Positions 1-11,111 of a DNA stretch of 64,000 nucleotides are shown one piece after another. This DNA is from Chelydra serpentina (Eukaryota > Chordata > Testudines > Chelydridae), in assembly GCA_037349315.1 (NCBI GenBank), contig JBAIAC010000059.1:16028501-16092500 (forward strand). Reading direction: 5' to 3'. Each line of letters opens with the position of its first letter. Position 1 is the stretch's first letter. The notes under the pieces are model-generated. The model ran no database searches, was not told where the DNA came from, and was given only the letters and a program-made list of their open reading frames with translations. Made by a program: the position numbers and the translations under genes.

Positions 1-1543
1 AGTAGGAAACTAACCAAGCCCAGAGCTTACAGTGTCATTTGTGCCCATTTAGCTCAAGCACAAAAAATCTGTTCCATGAGAATCTGTAGAGAATCTAACA
101 GTAGTGATGCAGGAAAGAGTGTGAGAGGCAGATGACACTGGTCCAAGCACGGAGCCTGTGGTGCAATTTTCCCTTCAGTGCACTGAATGTTAAGCCTATC
201 CATTTACTTGGCTTTAAAGGTATTTTGATTTTAATCAAGTGAGTCCGGCTTTACAAGTCTGACAGACTTTTGAGAAGTGAGGGTCTTTCCCCCCCCCCCG
301 ATCTAATTAAGATTTGGTTTTCCATGTGTGGTCTTGGGAGATAGGACTTTGGTTTGCTCTCTATTGTGGAAGAGTCTAACTATGACATTCTGATGTGCAA
401 TCCAGACCAGTGAGGTGCTGTGTCACCACCTGCCTTTCAAGGTGGGGTGCCTCATAATGCTTTGATGCTGTAGCTCCCAACCTGGGCCCCTCACAAACAG
501 CATGCTGGTCACAACCTGAGCGTCTGTGTATAACTGCAACCTGTCAGCTTTGTCCAGTCACACTCTGGCTTCCACCAGCCTTGGTTACTATTTGCAAGGT
601 GGCCCTAACACACTTCCAGTCCTGAATTTCCCACCAAAATGTGTTCTGAGCTGTCCAGCTCTCTCCTGGAAAATTCAGATATTTAAGTTCCATAACTCCT
701 CAATACCCAACAGTTAGCTACTTTAAATGGAATTGCCCACATAGTTCAGCTGAAACACAACACTGGATTAGTTTCGACTGTAGTTAAAGTAACTTGTTTT
801 ATTCTTTAAAGAGAGGTCTTAAGTGAGTACAAATATAAGGCATTGAAATCAGAAATGGTTACAAGAGAAATAAAGATAAAACAATTTCTAGTACTTAAAC
901 TAGACTTGTTTCAAGGTGAAACCCCTTACCACATGTTCCCAGTAACACTGCTGACCAAATTCTCAGACCTGGATTTGCTCCCAAAGTTTGTTTCTTTTGT
1001 CTCGGGTGAAAGAGAGAGAGATGGTTAGGGACAGATACCTTGGAGAGTTTTTGCCCCTCATTTTATAGTTCAGTCCCTCTTTTGAAATGCATTTTTCTGA
1101 GGGTTACCCCTAGATAAAGTTAATTCCTGCTGTGATGTTGGAGTCATGGAGTCTTGTGGTCTAAGAGATTTCATGCTGCTGTTTGCTAGGATGCAGATCT
1201 GTTTGTTCCTGCTCCCGTTCCTTGCTGAAGAATGGCCACTTGATAGGTGATTGCCCTTCAACTTTGATGCATAGCTGGAGGCATCAGCTTGTCCTTTGTC
1301 TTTGAGCAACTGGTTTATCCAGACTTGTCCGGTAAACACATTTCAGACCTAATTTCAGCTTATGTTTATAACTTTATATATAATGTTGCTACACCCATTT
1401 CACCATGACCTTATTGATCAGTGAGCGGCTTGTTTTCAAATGATACCTCACAAGGCATATTTTGTACGAAGAGTATTACAACAGTGTGTAGGGTGGGAAT
1501 ACAGGGTGCATTTAATCACACTCACCACTTATGGTCATTAAAG
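1..1543. other. No recognised gene or repeat
   Basis: I see AT-rich single-copy-looking DNA with a run of C near 290-299 and no ORF resembling a known protein. The short ORFs have no domain pattern and do not look coding. Confidence 0.5.
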
Positions 1544-1640
1544 ATTCATAGATTTTTAAGGGCAGAAGGGACCATTTTCATCATCTAGTCTGACTTTCTG
1601 CATAACACAAGATCTTATGGCATATTTTATGAGCAGTTAA
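1544..1640 (-). mobile_element. CR1 LINE 3' end fragment, antisense
   Basis: The + strand reads as the reverse complement of a CR1 3' tail: it starts with the ATTCATAGATTTT block, then AGAAGGGACCATT and CATCTAGTCTGAC, then a CATAACACA block. This order is typical of turtle and bird CR1 ends. The body is missing, as expected for a 5'-truncated retrotransposon insertion. The 5' limit is approximate because the sequence decays into unrecognised DNA. Confidence 0.7.
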
Positions 1641-2209
1641 CATTATTTGTCTAAATTGGGTAATTTCCGACTTGTGTAATTATTACATTCTCCCTACCTA
1701 AATCACACCTGCAGTGGATATGGTGTTCTTCCATATCTCCTGATCTATGGCTCTGCATTGGTAAACAGCTGCTATGTCGGACCCTAAAGGTGGCTGCATT
1801 TCAGTAACAGGTGATGTAATCTCTATAAAACCCTTATGGATTTTAGAGTAGACTTCTGAGTCTTAAACCACAGGAACGGAGCAATACAACATTGGAGCAA
1901 TACGACATTGTTCTAGCTGACACAGTGCTCAAAACCTTATGGCAGTTGGTGGCTCAGATATGCCTGGACGTCTCATGGCGGTGCTGAACAAGTTTTAATG
2001 ATGGTGGGAGATTTTTGAAAAAACTTTTCTCGTGTTGATAGGGCCACTGACAGAACAATCTGGCCTACTGTCTGTTTTAATTATCTGGTGTTTGGATTTT
2101 AAAAAAACCAACTTTTTATTCAGGCAAAGTTGCAATTAAATGTTAACATACTAAGTCATTTATTACTTACAGAATCAAGTTAATATTCACAGAACCTGGC
2201 TAAAGATTC

Positions 2210-4460
2210 TGGCTTGCTGGTTGGGGAGCCTTCCTCATCTGAGTAGGCTAAAAAGGGTGACCAAATTTCCAAATATTTATCCTATTTTTGGTGCTTCTCT
2301 TGTGTATGTACTTCGTTTGAAAACTTTTCCATTACAAAGACAGTCCATACTTTACTATACCACAATTCCATTGGAGGAGGTCACATTTTTCCAATAATGT
2401 GTAATACAAAGTCTTGCTGCTAACAATAAAAAAGAAATTTGTCAGTATTTGCCATTCTCTTTAAAATGTAGATTCTTTATAGGACCATTAAGCAAGCAGG
2501 TCCGGGGATCTCTAGGAAGTCAGCATTTTGTCATAAACTGAATCTTTTAAATAATTTCTTCCCCAAACCATCTAATTCCTGGACACAACCACCACATGTG
2601 CAAGTATGTTCCCCTTTCCCTGCAACCCCTCCACCCAAGTGACTCCCTGGTAGCAAAAATATGATGAATCTTAACTGGAGACAAATTCCTGATTATTAAT
2701 GAAAGTAGCTAATGGAGAGGGCCTTGGCAACAGGAATTTTAAAAAGTTGTCCAAAGCTGCTAAGGTGATCAGGATGAATGGGTTCCAGTCTTGTTTAACT
2801 TTTACCCAATGTTTGGATGGTTTATTGTTAACCCAGCTGATCATATATTTTAATTGTGATGCATACAAATAATAATAAACCAAATTAGGAAAAGCTAGTC
2901 CACCCCACTTTGTAGATCTATAGAGAATTTTAGACCTCACCCTTTGTCTTTTATGTTTCCATACACATTTTAATAACACACCCTGCCATGTTTTTAATGT
3001 CCTGTCAGGGGTACCAATAGGGATGCATTGAAACAAAAATAATAACTTTGGGAGTACATTTATCTTGACCAAGGCTACCCTACCTACTGAAGAAATTTCA
3101 TATTTGTTTCATTTTTCCAAGTCTTTTTTATTGTTTTATTTCACAGTGGAGAGTAATTTGCCTTAAAAAGACTTTTGTTTCTTCACAATGTTTATTTCTA
3201 AATATTTTAAAGGTGTCTTTACCCATTTAAATGTATGTAACTGACTATAGTTTGGTGTGACCCATTCAAGAACATTAATTCCTAAAATTTCAGATTTATC
3301 TTAGTTTATTTTGAAGCTTGATAACTGTCCAAATTCCAAAGTCAATTGTTTTATAATTTTAATGAGACTTTTGGGTTCTGCAAATGTAATAAGACCTCAT
3401 CAGCATACAAAGCTATTTTGTGTTCTCATCCAAAAGACATTTTGATGCCCTTTAATAAGGGGCTGTTTTTCACATTTATTGTAAAAGGTTCCATTGCCAA
3501 AGCAAACAACAGGGGAGATAAGGGGCAACCCTGTCTTGTACTCTGTAGACAAATTAAAAGGAGGGGATTGAAGACCATTAACCAAAGCAGATGCTTGAGG
3601 ATGAGTATATGGGGCCAATACGTCTGCTGATTTCCAAAACCAAACCCTACCAAAAATCTGTCGGTGTTACTCCAACTACAGCTGGCCGAAGGTTTTCTCA
3701 GCATCCAAAGAAACCAGTGCACAGGAAGAATTACTAGAATTAACATTATAGATCAAATTCAGAGTTTTTCTGATATTATCAGATACATGCTTTCCAGCGA
3801 GGAACCCAGACTGGTCAGGGTGAACATATTTGGGAAGGTGTTACTCAATCTGTTTGCTAGCACCTTGGCTTAAATTTTAGCATCCATGTTAATTAAAGAG
3901 GTCTGTTTGCACAATTAGTAAGATCTTTTATTTCTTTAGGAATGACCACTATTTTTGCTCCTTTCCATGAATCTGGAACCTCATTCCCCGGCAATATATC
4001 ATTAAACAATCCATGTTTGGATGTTCTGAAGTCTCTTCCTATTAGCTGTGAGGTTGTGTATGTTCATTAAGTGAAGATAATATTTATTAATAATAATGAT
4101 AAAATTCTCTGTTTTCATATGAGCTATAATATTCTTTAGAGTTATGCATAAAGGGAGCGAGGCATCATTTTTTTTGTTCTGAAGTTACAGAAAACTGAGT
4201 GCCCTCTATATAATTTAGAAGATCAATAAATAGTCCCCTTTGTTTAGCGACCCTGATTTTAAAAGAAAAAACCTCTTGTTTATGTGCTGCCTTGACCTAC
4301 TAGCCTCTGATGTTAATAAAACTTCTTTCAGAGCATTCTGAGAGCAATCAAAGTCTTGAACAACTTTCAGTAACCAGTGAGAGCACTCACTAGACAGGAA
4401 AAAGAGGGGGTAGAAAAAGCCTTTTCTATTTTGCATGGGCAATGTGTACTTCCTGGGTAT
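2210..4460 (-). mobile_element. Decayed L1-type LINE, ORF2 reverse transcriptase and C-terminal region
   Basis: Read on the minus strand, broken frames recall an L1 ORF2. About 4442-4080 matches the linker before the RT in character. Near 3540-3465 is the RT block RQGCPLSPLLFALAMEPF. At 3396-3407 the catalytic box reads YADE instead of YADD. At 3072-2671 an open 133-codon stretch carries the post-RT pattern KINVLPKLLFLFQ and GGLAFPNLVYYYLYASQLK. About 2480-2260 has a C-terminal AARLxITxxWK pattern. Stops and frameshifts separate these blocks, so it is a dead copy. The 5' part with the endonuclease is not seen. Assignment to L1 rather than RTE or CR1 rests on the C-terminal block. Confidence 0.8.
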
Positions 4461-4538
4461 GAATTTCAGAGTGGGTAGGCAAGGCGCTTCAGCTGGGCAT
4501 GCAAATATACTCCGAATGGAAAGAACAAGGTTTCCTGA

Positions 4539-4541
4539 TTT

Positions 4542-4577
<36 letters not shown>
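4539..4577. repeat. (TTTA)n microsatellite
   Basis: About nine to ten uninterrupted TTTA units are seen directly. It lies just beyond the 5'-most recognised L1 block, so it is not that element's tail. Confidence 0.95.
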
Positions 4578-4578
<1 letters not shown>

Positions 4579-5129
4579 ACCTATCAGTTATGAGGATATA
4601 TTAGCAATATGGCAGTGAACTGTTTTCATTATCATGATCTGTACATGCTTCTGAGCCGTTATTGCAAAACAGGAGGAAGGGGGAAGTTTGATAAAAAATT
4701 TTTACATATCTTTTAACAGCTGTGGGTAGGGGAGCATGAAGCATACATGGTTCTGTTTTTGAATGGAAAAAAAACCTTCAGAAATTTTCATTGGACAACG
4801 TTTAAAAAAAATGAGAACACCGATTTGTGTGTGTTTCATACAATACAAAACTGGCCATTTTAATGAAAAGGCAAATTGTTGGGGTTGCAAAATGGTTCAG
4901 AACTAAAGTGTAGATAATTTATCTACCTTTTTGAAAAATAATGTCCTCATTTTCAGATACCATTGCTTGTTGTGATTAGAGAGAAATAAATGAGCACTAC
5001 AAACATTTAAATTATGGGAATAAGGACAGTCGGTTTAAACTACATTTTAGAGTGAGTGTCTACATTAGAAATAACATTTTCAAAGCACACTGCCTAAAGG
5101 TAGGCTCTTTAATCCATATTTAGGCATCT

Positions 5130-5365
5130 AACTAGAAATGACCTGTTTTTTCAGAAGTGCTGAGCACCCACATATTCCATTGAATTCAACGAGAGTAGCA
5201 GGTAGGGTGACCAGATGTCCCGATTTTATAGGGACTGTCCCAATTTTGGGGGCTTTTTCTTATATAGGCACCTATTACCCTCCACCCCCTGTCCAGGTTT
5301 TTTACACTTGCTACCTGGTCACCCAATAGCAGGTGCTCAGCATCTTTGAAAATCAAGCCATTTAT
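5130..5365. repeat. Palindromic dispersed repeat hosting a MITE
   Basis: The left arm has CAGAAGTGCTGAGCACCC and the right arm AGGTGCTCAGCATCTTTGAAAATCA. These are inverted copies around a TTGAATTCAA core. The same arm (GAAGTGCTGAGAACCC) recurs near 12256. The palindrome is split by the MITE at 5204-5326, so it is older than that insertion. It looks like an old MITE or foldback repeat, family unknown. Confidence 0.6.
5204..5326. mobile_element. Short hAT-like MITE, AGGGTGACCAG terminal repeats
   Basis: A 123-bp element begins AGGGTGACCAGATGTCCCG and ends CTGGTCACCCAA, so its ends are inverted repeats. It is flanked by the perfect 8-bp direct repeat TAGCAGGT (5196-5203 and 5327-5334). The 8-bp duplication suggests hAT. 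A related truncated copy lies at 57824-57928 and a longer relative at 31682-32156. It has no coding capacity and would depend on a transposase in trans. Confidence 0.8.
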
Positions 5366-5550
5366 ATTTGGATTTAGAGGTGGGATCTTCTTTCAAAAGT
5401 GCCTAAAATTCAATGGGACTTGGGCTCCCAAATTACTTAGGAATAGGCCATTTTGAAAATGCCACGTGTAGTGGGGTGGATTGGCCACCCACAGACCCGG
5501 AAGGGGAGGAGCCACTCCCCTCCATGTACTACACACTCCAGAAACCTCAC

Positions 5551-5762
5551 ATAAATTAAATTAATGGAGATATGCCAATCTCCTAGAACCTGATGACCTT
5601 TCAAGGTCCTTCAAGTCCAGTCCCCTGTCTTCACTAGCAGGACCAAGTACTGTCCCCTGACAGATTTTTGCCCCAGATCCCTAAATGGCCCTTTCAAGGA
5701 TTGAACTCACAACCCTGGGTTTAGCAGGCCAATGCTCAAACCACTGAGCTGTCCCTCCCCCC
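5551..5762 (-). mobile_element. tRNA-derived SINE of turtle (Cry) type, antisense
   Basis: Read on the minus strand it starts with a tRNA-like head: a box A region (AGCTCAGTGG) and a box B region (GAGTTCAATCC), the internal RNA polymerase III promoter. A GATCTGGGGCAAAAA linker follows, then a TAGGAGAT end and an AT-rich tail. CACATA at 5548-5553 and 5762-5767 may be a short target duplication. The SINE type is a main reason for calling the organism a turtle. It is most likely mobilised by a LINE in trans. Confidence 0.85.
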
Positions 5763-5941
5763 ACATAGGTGTCCAGCTTTGGAAAATTTTGTTCTAGGTA
5801 CTCTTTTTGTCAAAAACAACAAAACACAACTCCTCATTGCTACCTCTCCACTGGAGCTGAACTTCAATGGTGTGAAATTCGTAGCAAAATCCTAGTGTTG
5901 GCAAGGCCAGAGGGGCTGATTCCTGCTTTCTTGAATACCTC

Positions 5942-6070
5942 AAGGCCCCAGTCCAACAAAGCACTTAAATGTGCTTAACTTTAAGTGCATGAGTAGTTCT
6001 CCTGACTTCAACGTGACTACTCAGGTGCTTAAAATTGACTATGTGCTTAAGGGATTCGTTGGATCAGGGC
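5942..6070. repeat. Palindromic repeat with CACTTAA/TTAAGTG arms
   Basis: The sequence reads GTCCAACAAAGCACTTAA into a TGAGTAGT core and out through GTGCTTAA to TTGGATCAGGG, so the halves are inverted copies. Related half-elements are seen near 26163-26262 and 28126-28285. It is probably an old non-autonomous DNA transposon; I give no family. Confidence 0.6.
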
Positions 6071-7169
6071 TCAAGTGAGGGCTTCAGACCTTTGCTAAGA
6101 CTTTTCCATACTACTAGCTACTGAAATGTGAGATTCCTTCGTTTGGGAGCAAGAAGGAAACTAATCCACTGCAAGATCTATGGACCACCTTGAGGGAATC
6201 CACTTTGCAGTGTCACCATCCTTCTGTCTTGTGCTCTCCCCCTCCCCAGTCTCCCAAGCCAAAGAAGTACTCTGCAGAAAATGTCAAACCTCATTATTAT
6301 TAATTATTATTATTACTGTTCTTCGTTTACAGGTTTCTTTGCTGATCCAGTAATCGCACAGTGATGCAGCAAATGTAGGTGATGGGGAAGGAAAGCTGTG
6401 AGGCCACATACAAGTCATGGTTCTTAAGAGAGACTAACTGCAGACACTGCATTTCTTGCTAAATTCTTGCTGATTTCAGCTGGCTGAATGAGGCCAGTTC
6501 TCACTGCCTTGTGTGACCTTCAGCAAAGAGGAAGCAAGACAATCTTTTTCTGCCCCTCCCCCCTTAAACAGAGCCTAGAGAAGGTAAAGCATAACCACCA
6601 GTTCAATACCCTGAATAGTCTCTTCCTTTCTATTTACACTGTAAATTGCAAGGGACATGCATTTTAGTTGCAAGTACATATTAGTATTTGTGTTATAAAT
6701 AAGCCTGGATTTTCTCACAGCTCTCATTGGAGCGAGGCCGCGACTTGAGACATTTGGGGACTTTTGCCTGTGAAAGAGTTGAGGGTCTATGGAGGAGGAT
6801 GAGGATAGGAGTGATCATAACAACTTAATAGAGTTCATTGAGAGCTGCAAATTGTGGGTCGCAAGGGAGATTGACAGAGCAATAGCTCAATGCCAACACT
6901 TTGGTGAGTCATCTAAGAATTGACAATGAGGTCAATGGGGCTCTGACCAATGCTGACAGAAGACTACACCAGTGCACTCTTGGGGATGTTGTTTCCTCCC
7001 ACCTGTGAGATAAAGGACTTTTTTTTAATCTTAGAGAGCCAGTTTCTGTTTACAGAGCTTAACTCCATTATAGCAGCTCCAATGTACAAAGTGTACCATA
7101 GTAGATGGACTTTATTATTTATTATTTGGTTATTATTTGTTTGCACTAAAAGGGAAAAATAAAAACTAT
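6071..7169. other. No recognised gene or repeat
   Basis: Mixed-composition DNA with an ATT-rich patch near 6294-6315. No ORF above background and no repeat I recognise. Confidence 0.45.
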
Positions 7170-7449
7170 TAAGATCCTGGGCTGGGACTCCAGAAATCTG
7201 AGTTCAATTTCTGGCTCTGCCACAGACTTCCCAAGTGACCTTGGGGAAATCACTTAATCACTCTCTGCCTCAGTTTCCCATCAATAAAATGAGGATAACA
7301 ATGCTTCCTTTCTCTGTTTTGTCTGTTTCAAATGTTAGCTCCTCAGGACAAGCTCTGTCTCTTCCTCTCTTTGTGTTCAGCGCCTCACAACAATGGATGA
7401 CCCTTCTAGATGCTACTGTAGTACAAATACAATAATGATAATGATGACG
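7170..7449 (+). mobile_element. MIR-like core SINE
   Basis: It carries the pattern CTGAGTTCAATTTCTGGCTC, then GACCTTGGGGAAATCACTTA, CTCAGTTTCC and AAAATGAGGATAA. This is the core block of MIR-class tRNA SINEs in + orientation. It ends in an AT-rich ATAATGATAATGATGA tail. Related copies lie at about 24783-25140, 26295-26950, 50080-50230, 54230-54420 and 63096-63365. Confidence 0.75.
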
Positions 7450-8163
7450 ATGCTATATTTGAGGAATCAGACATGGCTTGTGTGACTGCTTTTCATTACA
7501 CTCTGTTTCCTTAACTTTTCCATGACTCACCTTGGGACTTTTTCTGAAAGTTGCTATGACAGAAACCACAGCCCTAATTGTCACATATTTCCTGTAGTTT
7601 AGTCTGGTTCCTGGTTTCCACAATACTGAACTTTGACCCCTGAAAGTACCAGTATAGCCCCATGGCTATGGGGAAAGTGGATGATGTGTGTGTGTATATA
7701 AGGTTACTCTAGTAGTGCCTAGAGCCCCAGACCCATTGTACTGCTCTTTTTCTTTTTCTTCTGCAGAGCAACAGTTATGTATGCCAGTCATGTAATTAAC
7801 AAACCCCTTGTATAGGACATTGTTTTCTCCTTGCCTGTGTGCAACTCCCACTGATTTGTGCTGGGATCTCTGCTGAATATTCTGCATTCGTTCCACATGA
7901 ACACCCTCATTGACGTCAGTGTGAGCTTTGCTTGGGCATCAATTGTAGAATACATAGCAGAGATCTGAACTGCAGATAAGAGGCTCCCCATCCCCAGTAC
8001 AGATCTGAGAGCTGAAATTTACCCCTAAGAGTCTACTCTTGATGAATACTCTATCTGCCTCTTGACAAGTTTTATTTGAAAGTTTTTTAAGATTTTTATT
8101 TGAGCCCTGGCATCTATCTACACGATACGGTACCGTTGGCAAGTAACCATGTCAGAGGGAGGT
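7450..8163. other. No gene; short SINE-tail-like scrap
   Basis: Near 7708-7745 the string GTAGTGCCTAGAGCCCCAGA resembles the tail seen at 9032-9070 (GTAGTGCCCAGAGACCCCAGA), so a scrap of the same repeat may be present. Nothing else is recognised. Confidence 0.4.
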
Positions 8164-9115
8164 GTATTATTATTATTCATTTGTATTGTAGTTGTCATAA
8201 ATATAAAGGGAAGGGTAACAACCTTTATGTATGCAGTAACATCACATCCCTCCTGGCCAGAGGTACAGAATCACTTACCTGTAAGGGATTAGTCAGTTCA
8301 ATTAACCTAGCTGGCACCTGACCAGAAGGACCAATGGGGAAAGAAGATACTTTCAAATCTGGGGCGAGGGGGGTGAAGGTTTTGTTTGTTTGGTTCCCTC
8401 TTGGGACAAAGAGAGAGACCAAGCAGGTAACCCAGCTCCTATTAAAATGATGCATCTAAAATTACAGAAATTGTAAGTAATAGTAAGAAAATGCATTTGA
8501 TTATCTTTTGTTTTAGCTTGTGAATTTTCCCTATGCTAAGAGGGAGGTTTATTCCTGTTTTTGTAACTTTGAAGTTGAGCCTAGAAGGGAATCCTCTCTG
8601 TGTTAAATCTTTTTATTACCCTGAAAAATTACCTTCCATCCTGATTTTACAGAGGTGCTTCTTTTACTTTTTTCTTTATAATCAAGTTCTTCTTTTAAGA
8701 ACCTGATTGATTTTAGTGTCCTAAACATAAAGGGTCTGGTCTGTACTTTTATTAAAGGCAATTGTTTGGTATATTCTCAAGCCTCCCCATGAAAGGGGGT
8801 CAAGGGGTTGTGGGGGAATTTTGGGGGAAATAGGAATTCTAAGTGGTCCTTTTCCTGCATCTTTGTCTAAATGACTTGGTGGTGGCAGCAATACTGTCCA
8901 AGGACAAGGGAAGGAATTTGTGCCTTGGGGAAGTTTTTAATCTAAGCTGGTGAAATATAAGTTTAGGGGGTCTTTCATGCGGGTCCCCACATCTGTACCC
9001 CAGAGTTCAGAGTGGGGAGAGAACCCTGACAGTAGTAGTGCCCAGAGACCCCAGACCTATTGTGCTGGGCACTGTACAAACATATACAAAAAGTCAATTC
9101 TTGCCTTGAAGAGCT
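8164..9115 (+). repeat. SINE/LINE tail-type repeat split by a solo LTR
   Basis: Left piece 8164-8192 (ATTATTATTATTC...TTGTATTGTAGT) and right piece 9037-9115 (AGTGCCCAGAGACC...TGGGCACTGTACAAACATA) read as one repeat once the LTR and one copy of its duplication are removed. The right piece resembles the tail also seen near 7708 and 63115. Only the flanks belong to this repeat; the middle is the LTR. Confidence 0.6.
8193..9031 (+). mobile_element. Solo LTR, family D
   Basis: An 839-bp unit begins TGTCATAAATATAAAGG and ends GGAGAGAACCCTGACA, with TG...CA ends. It is flanked by the perfect 5-bp duplication GTAGT (8188-8192 and 9032-9036). No internal region or second LTR adjoins, so it is a solo LTR left by LTR-LTR recombination. 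The 5-bp duplication fits Ty3/gypsy or ERV3-type integrases. I have a general recollection of this LTR from turtle genomes, but assign no name. Confidence 0.88.
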
Positions 9116-9117
9116 TA

Positions 9118-9707
9118 GGACTTGTCTCCACTGCAGTGTTAGCTCGTGTTATCTATGCTGGAGGCAGCCTACCTGGAGTGAGAGTGACTATATTGCAAAA
9201 CAACCCTTGAGCTGTATAGGATAGGGCAAGAAGCTTAAATTGCAGCAAGGGCTGTTTTGGTTGGACATTAGGAAAAACTTCCTAACTGTCAGGGTAGTTA
9301 AACACTGGAATAAATTGCCTAGGGAGGTTGTGGAATCTCCATCACTGGAGATTTTTAAGAGCAGGTTAGACAAACACCTGTTAGGGATGGTCTAGATAAT
9401 ACTTAGTCCTGCCATGAGTGCAGGGGACTGGACTAGATGACCTCTCAAGGTCCCTTCCAGTCCTATGATTCTATAGTGTGTTTGCATTAGCAGCACAGAG
9501 TGGCTAAGTCCACACTGCATTAGGAACTCGAGGGTCAGCAGCACTTGGATCACTCCTCCCACCCCAACACACACTATTGCTGATTGGCAAGCTAGCTTGA
9601 GGTTAAAGCACCACTTAATTCAAGCTAGAAATTTTTGTGTGTGGATGTGAGTCGTGTTGGGGCAAAACTTGTTATACCTCCAGCTAGTATTGCAGTGAAG
9701 ACAAGCC
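9118..9707. mobile_element. Harbinger-like MITE split by a CR1
   Basis: The left end GGACTTGTCTCCACTGCAGT pairs with the right end (reverse complement GGCTTGTCTTCACTGCAAT). TTA precedes it and TAC follows, so any 3-bp target duplication has decayed. The CR1 tail at 9215-9475 interrupts it, so the MITE is older. No coding capacity. Confidence 0.6.
9215..9475 (+). mobile_element. CR1 LINE 3' end (5'-truncated insertion)
   Basis: It holds the CR1 C-terminal and 3' UTR landmarks in order: GCTTAAATTGCAGCAAGG, GGACATTAGGAAAAACTTCC, GGGAGGTTGTGGAATCTCC, GACAAACACCTG, GGACTGGACTAGATGACCTC and a final CCTATGATTCTAT. It is the best preserved CR1 in the window and so probably among the younger ones. 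It is 5'-truncated. Confidence 0.92.
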
Positions 9708-9934
9708 TACGTCCTAACAGACAGTGACCATCGTCTGTGGCCTGGTTTACACTTAAAACTTAGGTTGGCATAGCTATAGCACGCAGGGGTGAGAGAAAAC
9801 CACAGCCCTGAGCAATTTAGCTATGCTGAATTAACCCCTGGCATAGATGCAACGAGGTTGCCAGAAGAATGTTTCCATCAACCTAGCTATCATCCCTGGG
9901 CGAGGCAAAGTTCCCACAATGAATGGAAAAACCC

Positions 9935-11063
9935 TGTGACATTATCTGATTAAAATATGACCATGTAGATTGTTGTTGCTACTGCTGTTATATAATTGCA
10001 ACAAATCTTGTACGAAGTATGCCAAGTAAGGTGTCCATGGAAAGGTGATGATTTGCTGAATATGATTATGCTATTTGTATGTATGTATCATTTTTGTATC
10101 TGACGTTAGGAATATTAACTATGCGCCTGTATTCCAAATGTTTGCTCCTGTGGTAACACCCACAAAGTATTTAGCCTGCACATCTTGAAGGGACTATTCA
10201 AGTTAAATGGCCCATCAAGGAAGACTTAACTCACAATGGACCATGGAAGATGCCCATCCAAACCTGATGGACTTTCATGTGCACATTCTAACTAGAATCT
10301 GGGTAATGGCCTTTGCTATGACTAAGCAAAGCATTCATGGACAGGTGACTCACCCATATGACTCCAAACTCCATCTTCTTACCTGTGATTTTCCACAAAC
10401 TAGAACAAGGGATTTCCCTTCACTTGGCGGAAGCAATAAAAGGCGCTGGAAACATCTCAGTTTGGCCTCTTTCCTGCTCAAACCTCTGGACTATGAACTT
10501 ATACTAATGGGAGCATTCTAACCAAGGGACTGAGATCCTTCCAATGATTTGGAAGCAACCAGAGACTTAACAGACCAGGAGTTTATTCCATCACGGCTAC
10601 AAGCCTGATCCAAGAACTTTGCATTTATTGTATGTACTTGATTCCTTTAACCAATTTTAACTCTCACTTTTCTTTCTTTTTATAAATAAACCTTTAGATA
10701 TTAGATACTAAAGGACTGTCAACAGCATGATTATTGGGTAAGGTCTGAGTTATATATTGACCTGGGAATGTGGCTGGATCTTTGGGATCAGAAGAACCCT
10801 TTGGTTGATTAAATTAGTTTTAAGTAACCACTCATCAATAAGTTTAGTGTTTTTGGTGGTGGCACAAGGACTGGAATACCTAAGGAGGCTCCATTTCTGA
10901 CTTCTTGTTAGCCATTGCGGTGAGACAGAAGTTTACTTTTGTTGCTGGTTTGGTATATCTCATGGAAGAATAACCACCAGTTCTGGGGGGTGTCTGTCCT
11001 TTTTCCCAGCAGCTTGTCCTGAATTTGGTATTCTCAGTTGTGACCCACGGAGGCATGGTGACA
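9935..11063 (+). mobile_element. Solo LTR, family A, copy 1
   Basis: A 1129-bp unit starts TGTGACATTATCTG and ends GGAGGCATGGTGACA. It is flanked by the perfect 5-bp duplication AACCC (9930-9934 and 11064-11068). Promoter-like AATAAAAGG is at 10435-10443 and a polyadenylation hexamer AATAAA at 10685-10690, which gives the + orientation. A 104-codon ORF at 10207-10521 lies wholly inside the LTR and recurs, degenerate, in copy 2, so it is not treated as a gene. Copy 2 is at 15057-19980. Confidence 0.9.
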
Positions 11064-11111
11064 AACCCCTTCTGTTATAGTGCGGTAGCTATGCTGCTGC
11101 TGTAGTCCCTG

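Noticed and set aside
5577..5762. Functional tRNA gene
   Set aside because: Box A and B are present but continue into a SINE body and tail, and the anticodon arm does not form a clean tRNA.
10207..10521. 104-codon ORF
   Set aside because: It lies within LTR family A; the second copy has it disrupted, and no domain is seen.
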